Source: a bacterium (GTDB lineage Bacteria > Desulfobacterota > S145-22). Taken from it: 7,276 nt of DNA. Where the stretch lies: positions 1 through 7,276 of the forward strand of contig JALTEW010000290.1 of assembly GCA_027073795.1 (NCBI GenBank). Direction: 5' to 3'. Under the pieces are notes generated by a model. It was not told the DNA's origin. It did not search any database and saw only the letters and a program-made list of their open reading frames with translations. This document shows, in pieces, positions 1-7,000 of the stretch; the stretch's first letter is position 1; every line of letters starts with the position of its first letter. Both the position numbers and the translations under genes were made by a program.

Positions 1-77
1 GGTGATATATAAATATATTATGCAAGGGAATCACAAGCTATCTAAAAAGCTGAGGTTCAAAAACCTTTAGGAGGTGT

Positions 78-123
78 CCTGTAATACCTTTACAATTTTA
101 ATCTTTAATATTGCATTTACAGG
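78..123. repeat. Short inverted repeat before the nitroreductase gene
   Basis: CCTGTAA at 78-84 is repeated as its exact reverse complement TTACAGG at 117-123, separated by 32 A+T-rich bases. It lies just upstream of the nitroreductase ribosome binding site, so it could be a pair of operator half-sites. A 7-base match is expected about once by chance in a region this long, so this is a weak call. Confidence 0.2.
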
Positions 124-131
124 TTGACTCT

Positions 132-138
132 GGGGGAG
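132..138 (+). promoter_or_regulatory. Ribosome binding site that sets the nitroreductase start
   Basis: GGGGGAG lies five bases before the ATG at 144. It decides between that ATG and the in-frame TTG at 111, which has no purine-rich sequence in front of it and would add 11 residues unlike the family's usual N-terminus. Confidence 0.75.
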
Positions 139-143
139 ATTTA

Positions 144-653
144 ATGGATATTTTTAAAGCAATCCTAAGCCGTCGAAGCATCCGGAAGTACCGGGAAACG
201 CCTGTGGGTGAAGAGACCATCAAACAATTTCTCGAGGCTGCTATGGCAGCACCCTCGTCCAAAAACGAGCAGCCCTGGGTATTTGTCATTATCGATGACC
301 GGGCGCTCCTGAACAAAATCCCAAAATTCCATCCCTATGCCGAGATGCTCAAGACCGCTCCCGTAGCGATTCTTGTCTGCGCCGATAGGCGGCGTTTCCT
401 ATCAGAGGATGTTTGGATTCAGGACTGTGCCGCCGCCACGCAGAATATTCTCCTCGCCGCCCATGGATCGGGTCTTGGGACCGTCTGGTTAGGGGTCTAC
501 CCCCGTCCCGAGCGCGTGGAAGGGATGACCCAGCTTCTATCGCTTCCTGAGCCTATCATACCCTTTTCCCTTGTGGCGGTTGGTTATCCCGCCGAACAAA
601 AACCCCCCGCCAACCGCTTCGATCCCAGCCGGATTCATAAAAATGGATGGTAA
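144..653 (+). CDS. Nitroreductase-family FMN flavoprotein
   Basis: Small oxidoreductase of the nitroreductase fold, expected to bind FMN as a cytoplasmic homodimer and to use NAD(P)H. The natural substrate cannot be read from sequence. The protein has 169 residues from ATG 144, a normal length for the short branch of the family. Visible signatures are the N-terminal R10-R11-S12-x-R14-x-Y16 phosphate-binding motif, P37-S38-S39-K40-N41-E42-Q43-P44-W45, the G110-L111-G112-T-V-W115 loop, G147-Y148-P149, and a C-terminal R158-F-D-P-S-R...W169 tail typical of this family. It is transcribed alone on the + strand and ends four bases before the 3' end of the opposing operon, so it is probably not co-regulated with it. 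No truncation or frameshift is seen. The family call is firm; any specific activity (nitroaromatic, enone or quinone reduction) is open. Confidence 0.9.
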   Translation: MDIFKAILSRRSIRKYRETPVGEETIKQFLEAAMAAPSSKNEQPWVFVIIDDRALLNKIPKFHPYAEMLKTAPVAILVCADRRRFLSEDVWIQDCAAATQNILLAAHGSGLGTVWLGVYPRPERVEGMTQLLSLPEPIIPFSLVAVGYPAEQKPPANRFDPSRIHKNGW

Positions 654-657
654 AAGT

Positions 658-1185
658 CTACTGACTTCTTAGATAGAAGCGGCAAAACGGGTTTCCCATG
701 GCAATGCATTCACTCTCAGAACAGAGATAGGACGTTCCTTTAAGCGTTGAGAAAATACCCGCCAAGGCACCAGAAAGGATGAAGCAAACAGGATGTTCCG
801 AAGTCCCGTAGGCTCTTGCAAAAGGTGATGCGTGAATCACAACTTCACGATCCGAGATGCCACCGGGAGCTTCTTGCAAAACGAACTTTCCCCACCCTAA
901 ATACCCCCCCATCTCAAACATTGCTTGAAGGCATTGATCTGGTGAAAGACCGCTTTTCAACAATTTGTTTGCAGTTAGGGAAGTCCCTTTGAATCCGCTT
1001 TTATATAGAATTTCATGGGCTGTACTAACACCAAATATCTCTTCCAGAACTTTCTGTATCTCAATAACGGTTTCAGGGCGTATCAACATGTATTGGATGT
1101 CGTTATACTGCAACATCCCTGATCCGGAATAAAAATTCAGGTTTTCAAGGACGGGGTTAATCGATTCCTTTTTTGATTTCTTCAT
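658..1185 (-). CDS. Stand-alone V4R / XylR_N-like ligand-sensing domain protein
   Basis: Probable small-molecule-binding protein, 175 residues from the ATG at 1185; a TTG one codon earlier would add one Met. The N-terminal half (about 14-75) resembles the aromatic-sensor N-domain of XylR/DmpR-type activators. The C-terminal half (about 110-175) is a V4R domain with H131-P-V-C134, G139, E157-x-E159-C160-x-A-x-G164 and C168-x-F170. The C134/E157/C160/C168 spacing (x22, x2, x7) equals the zinc ligands of MopR as I recall them (C155, E178, C181, C189). No AAA+, helix-turn-helix or enzymatic domain follows, so it cannot by itself act like DmpR. Its ATG overlaps the dctM stop as TGATG and has no ribosome binding site of its own, so translation is probably coupled to dctM. 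Possible roles (inference) are a ligand sensor acting through a partner, or a carrier or chaperone for the imported compound. A BchJ-type vinyl reductase role is unlikely because no photosynthesis genes are nearby. Confidence 0.8.
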   Translation of the reverse strand: MKKSKKESINPVLENLNFYSGSGMLQYNDIQYMLIRPETVIEIQKVLEEIFGVSTAHEILYKSGFKGTSLTANKLLKSGLSPDQCLQAMFEMGGYLGWGKFVLQEAPGGISDREVVIHASPFARAYGTSEHPVCFILSGALAGIFSTLKGTSYLCSESECIAMGNPFCRFYLRSQ

Positions 1186-2501
1186 CAATGTTGCGCAAGC
1201 CCCGGCAGAAAGAGGATAAGGGACGGGAAAAGCATGAGAATTATGATGGATGCCACATCCAGGGCAACAAAGGGGAAACTCGCTTTATAGATATCTTCCA
1301 TAGTGTAACCGGGGGCTACAGCCTTCATGGTAAACAACACGAGACCAAAGGGAGGTGTAATGGTAGCCATTTCCATATTGATGAGCATCAGAACGGAAAA
1401 CCACAATGGATTGACATGCATGGTTTTGATAATAGGCATGAAGATGGGGATCGTTATCATGAGGATAGACAGGGGTTCCATAAATGCCCCCATAATCATG
1501 AGAATAGCCTGCATTATCAAGACATACACAATGGCTGAAAAATGGAAGCTGGTGGCGAATTCAATCAATCCTTGTGTGGCACCGGTAAAGGCCATAATTT
1601 GAGAGAATCCAGCCGCGCCTGTCAGAATCATGAACATCATGACCGTGATGCTGGTACTTCCATAAATGGACTTTTTCATATAGGACCAGTTCCATCCGCT
1701 GTAAATGACGGCAAGAAAAAAACATCCGAGTGTGCCGAGGGCAGCGGCTTCCGTGGGGGTGGCCACACCCAGAAAAATCAAGCCGATGACCAGAAATATG
1801 ATAATGCTTAAAGGAACTACGTACTTAAACGTTGCAATAACCTTTTCCCTCACGGACAATTTCGACACAAGCTCGTATTTCGGGGCAATGTTTGGCTGAA
1901 GGATGGAACGTATCACAATGTACGCCCCGAAAAGGGATGCCATAATCAACCCCGGGATGATGATGGCGATGAGGAAATCCCCCACCGATATCTGCGCGAG
2001 AGACGCCAGCAAAACCCCCAGGGCACTTGGGGGAATCATCGCGGCAAGGGTCCCACTGCTCATAATGGACCCCAGGGAGAAATTTTTATCGTATCCCTTC
2101 CTCTCCATTTCAGGAACCAGGGTTTCTCCCAGCGTGGCGCAGCCTGCCAGACTGGATCCTGACATGGTGGCAAAGATGACTCCTGCTAAGACTGCCAGAA
2201 GGCTGAGCCTCCCGGGTATCTTACCCAGCCAGTTGTCTATGGCATCTATCATCTTAGGTGCCACGTTGAAATTAAACATGATCTCGCCCATCAGGATGAA
2301 TAGTGGTACCGGAAGCAGTGCGAAGACAGTAACGGATCGCATAATACTTAATATAAGCTGATTGAGTCCTACAACATGGCCCCATAAAAGGTAGGCCCCA
2401 ACCACGTTGATAAAAAGAAAGGCGAATGCGATAGGAACACCGATCAGAAAAAGGACAACCAGACTTCCCAAAATCAATAGCAGAACCAGCCACCATTCCA
2501 T
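1185..2501 (-). CDS. dctM: TRAP transporter large membrane subunit (DctM)
   Basis: Ion-coupled permease subunit of a tripartite ATP-independent periplasmic transporter, in the inner membrane. With DctQ it moves substrate delivered by DctP into the cytoplasm, usually driven by Na+. Its 438 residues fit the usual 425-445, and it is hydrophobic throughout, consistent with 11-12 membrane segments plus re-entrant hairpins. Family motifs are present: G21-V-P-I-A near the N-terminus, P64-V-P-L-F-I-L-M-G-E, the first hairpin S114-G-S-S-L-A-G, I156-P-P-S, A247-T-P-T-E-A, and the second hairpin T380-I-T-P-P-F-G386. The TPTEA and TPPFG elements and the SGSS segment are the regions associated with sodium and substrate sites in solved TRAP structures. 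The ATG lies seven bases after the dctQ stop with only weak purine-rich sequence (AAAGAA), suggesting coupling to dctQ. Its TGA shares a base with the next gene's ATG. Substrate cannot be deduced from this subunit. Confidence 0.96.
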   Translation of the reverse strand: MEWWLVLLLILGSLVVLFLIGVPIAFAFLFINVVGAYLLWGHVVGLNQLILSIMRSVTVFALLPVPLFILMGEIMFNFNVAPKMIDAIDNWLGKIPGRLSLLAVLAGVIFATMSGSSLAGCATLGETLVPEMERKGYDKNFSLGSIMSSGTLAAMIPPSALGVLLASLAQISVGDFLIAIIIPGLIMASLFGAYIVIRSILQPNIAPKYELVSKLSVREKVIATFKYVVPLSIIIFLVIGLIFLGVATPTEAAALGTLGCFFLAVIYSGWNWSYMKKSIYGSTSITVMMFMILTGAAGFSQIMAFTGATQGLIEFATSFHFSAIVYVLIMQAILMIMGAFMEPLSILMITIPIFMPIIKTMHVNPLWFSVLMLINMEMATITPPFGLVLFTMKAVAPGYTMEDIYKASFPFVALDVASIIILMLFPSLILFLPGLAQH

Positions 2502-2508
2502 ATTCTTT

Positions 2509-3033
2509 TTAGATCCCTTTCTGTGAGAGTTTCTGGATGTTTATGATGATTTTTCGGATGAATTCAAAAGACAGGAAAACGCCTCCAAACGGAATAACGG
2601 CAATGACAGGGGCCAGGGGAAGCTCGGTCGCCGATGGGTTATAGATGCCTCGTTTATAGTAGCTCCAGGTAGTCATGGCACCAAAGATAACAAAAACGAG
2701 GGATACGATAAGCCCGATGATAGAACTTATAATTTTAAGGACAATTTTCGGTTTCGCGCTGATCCTGTTTGTCAGCAGGTCAACCTTAACGTGCTGGTCC
2801 TCCCTCAGGACCCTTTCTGTCCCGAGGAAAGTGATATATAGAATCAGGGCTTCGGAGATTTCTGTCGTCCAGGCTATGGTTTTATCAAAGAAAAGTCGCA
2901 GGAACACATCCGCGCTAACAAGAAGGGTAATAAAGGCAAGGGCGGCGAAGGAGAGCCCGAAACAAATATCCGACACCCCATGAAAAATTTTTTTGAGGGT
3001 ACCAAACACAATGTTACCCCTTGAGGGGAACAT
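2509..3033 (-). CDS. dctQ: TRAP transporter small membrane subunit (DctQ)
   Basis: Small integral membrane partner of DctM that stabilises the permease and helps dock DctP. There are 174 residues from ATG 3033, with four predicted membrane segments near 23-41, 57-73, 98-119 and 139-163, as usual for DctQ. Recognisable family elements are D42-V-F-L-R46, W55-T-T-E-I-S60, H81-V-K-V-D-L-L87 and the E137-L-P-L140 loop before the last helix. ATG 3033 has a strong GGAGGGGAG ribosome binding site, but that site and the ATG lie in a predicted hairpin (3023-3047). A second in-frame start, GTG 3009, has AAGGGG seven bases upstream and would give a 166-residue protein beginning M-F-G-T-L-K-K, also a natural-looking DctQ N-terminus. 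The family call is firm; the exact start is not. Confidence 0.94.
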   Translation of the reverse strand: MFPSRGNIVFGTLKKIFHGVSDICFGLSFAALAFITLLVSADVFLRLFFDKTIAWTTEISEALILYITFLGTERVLREDQHVKVDLLTNRISAKPKIVLKIISSIIGLIVSLVFVIFGAMTTWSYYKRGIYNPSATELPLAPVIAVIPFGGVFLSFEFIRKIIINIQKLSQKGI

Positions 3034-3047
3034 AAAATGCTCCCCTC
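3023..3047 (-). promoter_or_regulatory. Hairpin covering the dctQ ribosome binding site and ATG
   Basis: Read on the minus strand, GAGGGGAGCA (3047-3038), loop TTTTA (3037-3033), then TGTTCCCCTC (3032-3023) forms a ten-pair stem with nine Watson-Crick pairs and one G-U. It buries the GGAGGGGAG ribosome binding site and the T and G of the dctQ ATG. No U-run follows, so it is not an intrinsic terminator. It begins 15 bases after the dctP stop. It may lower dctQM translation relative to dctP, make dctQ depend on ribosomes finishing dctP, or protect the upstream dctP message. The pairing is seen in the sequence; the function is inferred. Confidence 0.55.
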
Positions 3048-3061
3048 CACATGAAGATTAA

Positions 3062-4036
3062 TTAATATCCCAGAAGTTTTTTCAGTATGGGAACTTCTTT
3101 GGGTATCTTCTTCTCCAGGTCTGACCAGAAGGCATCGTTGGCATCCTTCAGGTACGTAGCGGTGTCTTCTTTTGAGAATTTAATGCGTTTCAGTCCCTTT
3201 TCAGCCATTTTCTTCTTTTCCTCTGCAATTTTTTTCTCAAAAAAGGCCTTCATCTGAGGCTCAAATTTAACCGTCACCTTTTCGATAGTCTGTTGCACAT
3301 CTTCGGGCAACTCATTCCATGTCTTTAGATTGAAAAGGATAAACGTGTTCTGGCGGGCATAAAAGGGAATGTCGATCACGTATTTACAGTAGTCCAGCCA
3401 TCCCCACTTTCTCGGCCCAAGGGTCGGCCAGCCGAATCCATCGACCAGACCCCTTTGAAGAGCTGTATAGGTCTCACCAAATTTGACCGTGATCGGCACC
3501 ATCCCTAATTTTTTCATAAAGCTGTCATACATGGATGCAGTACGCATTCGCAGGCCCTTGAGATCCTTGATCCCCTTGACGGGTTTTTTGACGTAGAGGT
3601 AAAACGGGTCGTACAACCAGGTCCCAACGAGCATCATGTTGATTTTTTTATGTTTCTTGATGAGGTAATCCCATATCCCCCCCGGTTTTCTCTCCTGAGC
3701 GAAGGTAAGCCTCGAGAGAGCGATGGCATTGGCTTCCGGCAACATGGCCTTGTAATAGGCTGCGGGCAGAAATCCGACCTGGATAACACCATTTTTCAAG
3801 GCCTCGGCCTGCTCAAAACCCGGGATAACCTCTGGACCTCCCACCCAGTTAATCTTCACTTTTCCCTTACAAGCCGCATTGACCTCCTTGACCCACACGT
3901 GAATCATGGAGCACAGCATGTGGTTCTTCGGCAGGAAGCTGAGCGCCTTCAAGGTCTTTGCCGAAGCAGGGCTAAACATTACCGAGGCGATGGTCATGGA
4001 AAGGACCAGGACTGTGATGAGTAAAAAACGTTTCAT
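3062..4036 (-). CDS. dctP: TRAP transporter periplasmic substrate-binding protein (DctP)
   Basis: Secreted receptor that captures the substrate, usually an organic acid, and delivers it to DctQM. It has 324 residues, the normal size. A Sec signal peptide is plain: K2-R3, a hydrophobic core from 4 to about 20, and an A24-S-A26 cleavage site before K27. The mature part shows D159-L-K-G-L-R-M-R165, whose last arginine sits where the family's carboxylate-binding arginine lies, then F186-G-E-T-Y-T-A-L-Q-R-G-L-V-D-G200, the DctP hallmark. After V-D-G the sequence continues F-G-W-P204 instead of the common x-E-x-P, so the pocket may differ. A Lys/Glu-rich helix follows at 258-282. It lies 13 bases after the hydantoinase-type gene and 28 before dctQ. 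Substrate is unknown; pyroglutamate, another small acid or an amide-derived acid fits the neighbouring enzyme. Confidence 0.95.
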   Translation of the reverse strand: MKRFLLITVLVLSMTIASVMFSPASAKTLKALSFLPKNHMLCSMIHVWVKEVNAACKGKVKINWVGGPEVIPGFEQAEALKNGVIQVGFLPAAYYKAMLPEANAIALSRLTFAQERKPGGIWDYLIKKHKKINMMLVGTWLYDPFYLYVKKPVKGIKDLKGLRMRTASMYDSFMKKLGMVPITVKFGETYTALQRGLVDGFGWPTLGPRKWGWLDYCKYVIDIPFYARQNTFILFNLKTWNELPEDVQQTIEKVTVKFEPQMKAFFEKKIAEEKKKMAEKGLKRIKFSKEDTATYLKDANDAFWSDLEKKIPKEVPILKKLLGY

Positions 4037-4040
4037 CTTT

Positions 4041-4048
4041 CCCTCCTT
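4041..4048 (-). promoter_or_regulatory. Strong ribosome binding site of dctP
   Basis: AAGGAGGG on the minus strand is followed by four bases and the ATG at 4036; AGGAGG has the ideal five-base spacing. It begins two bases after the TAA of the upstream fused enzyme gene. It is the best ribosome binding site in the operon and is not buried in an obvious hairpin, consistent with DctP being made in excess of the membrane subunits. Confidence 0.8.
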
Positions 4049-4049
4049 T

Positions 4050-7000
4050 TTAAAGGTTTTGGGGTTGACCGCCCGCGCCCCTGGTACGGCGGAGCTGGGC
4101 GGTGGCTTCTTCGTCCACGCTTAAATCATCGTTAAAAATCACGAGGTAATCCTTGAGGGCCGATTCCCTGGAGACCTTTCCGTTCTTGACATCCCACGCA
4201 ACGGCATGGATATCCCTTTCCCACGGAGGACCATAGCCCCCGCTTCCCGGCAGGCGGATACTCAGGACGTCTCCCGCCCGGATTTCGTCGACTCCCTTAG
4301 CCTTCCTTCGGGTTTCCCTATCCGTTCCGGGGTTCATGACAAAGGCCCCCTTAGACCCTTCTTTGCCGCCGAAAATACCCTGAGGCGCAAACTTCTGCCT
4401 GTCGGAATACCGTGCCCATGTCACATCCGTATGGAACTGGATGTCCCGTCTGAGGGATAACCCACCTCGGAATTTTCCAGCTCCTCCTGAGTTTGGGATG
4501 AATTCGTATCTTTGAATCGTAACAGGGTATTCTGTTTCCGCGGCCTCTATGGGTGTATTCATAAATCTGCCCAGGTGAAGGTCCTGTCCGTCTGGGCCAT
4601 CCTTCTGCGCCCTCGCGCCGGCACCTCCCCCCTGAATCTCAATATACGTAAATCGCCTTTTTGTGTCGGGGTGTATGCCTGTAAAACTGTTGGTACACGC
4701 CTGGCCATGACTTCCCGAAACGATTCGGTCAGGCACGACATCTGCCATGGCCTTCAGCATGGCCTCCACAATCTTGGTCATAGTTTGGCTTCGGGCTGTA
4801 ACACCCGCCGGAGGCTGAGGGTGTGTAACCAGCCCCTCGGGACAAACTACGTTTACAGGTTCAAAGGTCCCCGAATTGACCGGCATATAGGGATCAATGA
4901 TACCCACCAGGGTGTAATACACCCCTGCTAAGGTGCAGGACCATGGTGAATTGACGTTGCCCTTTGTCTGTGGGGATGTTCCATCGAAATTTACCTCCAT
5001 TGAATCGCCTGAAATATTGACATTGACCTGAATTTTTACAGGGTCTGTGGTAATCCCATCATCATCCAGATAATCAACCCCTGTATAGATCCCGTCTTTG
5101 ATACTCAAAAGGGATTTTCGGACCTTTTGCTCCGAGTAGTTGAGTAAAAGCCTGGTGCTTTCTCTGAAGGTTCCAAGTCCGTATTTTTTTATCAGCTTTC
5201 TGACGCGCTCAACCCCCCAGAGCGTCGTTGCTGCCTGCGCACGCATATCCTCCATGGTTTTTTTGGGAATACGGATGTTGTGGGCGATGAAGTTACTGAT
5301 TTCCCTGTCTTCCTGACCGGCCTTGAAGAACTTGACAAAGGGAATTCTGATGCCTTCCTGGTAAATTTCCGTCAAACCTCCCGCCACCCCTCCGGGGACA
5401 CTTCCACCAAGGTCCAGGTGATGGGCGATATTGGCAATAAAACCGACCAGCGATCCCTCAAAAAACACCGGGGAAAAGAACTGAACGTCAAGTAGGTGCT
5501 GTCCCCCCAGATAGGGATCGTTCGAAATAATGATATCCCCCGGTTCAAAGTTCTGAATCTCTTTCAACATGAAATCCGCGGAAGTCGGCAGGCTGAACAT
5601 CATCAATGGGCAGAGATTCGCCTGGGCAAGCAGCTGTCCTTTTTCATCAAGGACGGCACAATTCAGGTCCATGATTTCCTTCACAATGGTTGTGCGGCCC
5701 ATCCGCATCAGGTTGTACCCCATGTCTTCGGCGATGGAATCCAGCCCGTAACGGACAACCTGCATGGTAACCTTGTCCACAGGCGTATTGCCCCGGTTCT
5801 CCAGCCGTTGATGCAAGGCATTTTCCTTTTCCGCAATCAGGTTGCCGTTAGGATCCACCTTAATCTTCCAATCCGGGGGGATATAAGTGGTGGAAATCTC
5901 TTCCTCAATGATGGCGGGACCCGGTAAGGCAGCGCCTGTGGCCAGTGATGCCCTTTCATACACGGGAATGTCGAGAGGACGATCTTCATTCAGGGTTACC
6001 TTTCGCTGGCCCTTTTGCGCAGGCCGAGATTCATCCGGAACCTTACGCAATGGCAATGTTTTGTTCCCGCCACCTACTTTTACCCTCACCCTCAGGTTCA
6101 CAAACTCGACTGTTTCCTCCGGTTCAGAATAGGAGTAAACTCGCTGGTGGAATTTATGGAAAGAATTGATAATATCCCCGAAATCTTCCTGTGTAAATTC
6201 ATCCTTGACAGGGATGGGTATGTTCAATTCCCAAGACTGCCCTTCATACCTCATATCAGAAAACCATTCTATTAAGGCCTCTGATGGATCGATGTTTTCA
6301 GCCCTGAGCTGTGCCTCCCCCCCTTCCTGCAGCGCCTTAAAGGTGTTATGGAGTTCAGAGGGTGCGATTTCATCGGCTTTTTTGATGATGGTTTTGACAT
6401 AATCGTGCTGGATATCCGAAATGGCCAGTCCTACGGCGGAAAGATTACCATTAGCCATGGGGATAATCACGCGTTGAATCTCCAAGCTTTCCGCAATTTC
6501 ACAGGCATGCAGCGGAGCGGCTCCGCCAAAGGCCACAAGCGCAAATTCCCTGAGGTCATAGCCTTTCTCAACGGAAACTTTACTGATTCCCCCGGCCATG
6601 TTTGCATTCACGATCTTTATGATGTCGAGTGCCGCTTTTTCAACAGAGGAACCCATCTTATCCGCAATGTGAGTTTTGATAGCCCTGACCGCCTTTTTAA
6701 AATCTAATTCATACCGCCCGCCAAGGAAGTATCCCGGGTTGATACGTCCGAGGACACAGTTCGCATCGGTGACCGTTGGAAGTTCCCCACCCCAGCCGTA
6801 ACAGGCAGGGCCGGGATTTGACCCGGCGCTCTGGGGACCCACATGAAGAACGTTCAACTCATCAAGCCATGCGATACTCCCTCCGCCGGCGCCGATCGTT
6901 TTAAGATCGATCATGGGAAGCTTAATGGGATATTCAGAAACACCGCCCCACGTGGTGGTTTTAGGGATTCCTTGATCGATGACGGAGATGTCACAGGTGG

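Larger units (their letters stand above)
1..143. other. A+T-rich leader upstream of the nitroreductase gene
   Basis: This stretch is clearly richer in A+T than the rest of the window and holds no convincing gene. One frame is open from the left edge to a TAG at 68-70, but its 22 codons look compositional and match no family I recognise. An AGGAGG sequence at 69-74 is not followed by a useful open frame. No clear -35/-10 pair stands out; TAATAT at 106-111 is a possible -10 without a good -35. A 7-base inverted repeat (78-84 with 117-123) is listed separately. Confidence 0.5.

Noticed and set aside
2..70. Open frame from the left edge ending in TAG, possibly the tail of an upstream gene
   Set aside because: Only 22 codons, strongly A+T-rich, no recognisable family motif; too short to support.
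665..679. CTTCT-TAGAT-AGAAG stem as a terminator for the convergent genes
   Set aside because: Five A+T-containing pairs and no T-run on either side; too weak for an intrinsic terminator.
1191..1198. TTGCGCAA palindrome at the dctM/V4R junction as an operator
   Set aside because: An eight-base palindrome is common by chance, and it lies within the dctM coding end with no flanking promoter.
1173..1538. 121-residue plus-strand reading frame over the dctM 3' end
   Set aside because: Antisense to a clear permease gene; the His/Asp/Gly-rich product is the complement of hydrophobic codons and has no family signature.
1903..2361. 152-residue plus-strand reading frame inside dctM
   Set aside because: Antisense shadow of a conserved membrane protein; no ribosome binding site or domain.
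2272..2496. 74-residue minus-strand frame overlapping dctM in another frame
   Set aside because: Out-of-frame shadow of the dctM N-terminus with no independent signals.
5496..5927. 143-residue plus-strand reading frame inside the HyuB region
   Set aside because: Lies opposite the well-conserved NDPYLGG and HHLDLGG blocks of the real gene; composition fits an antisense shadow.
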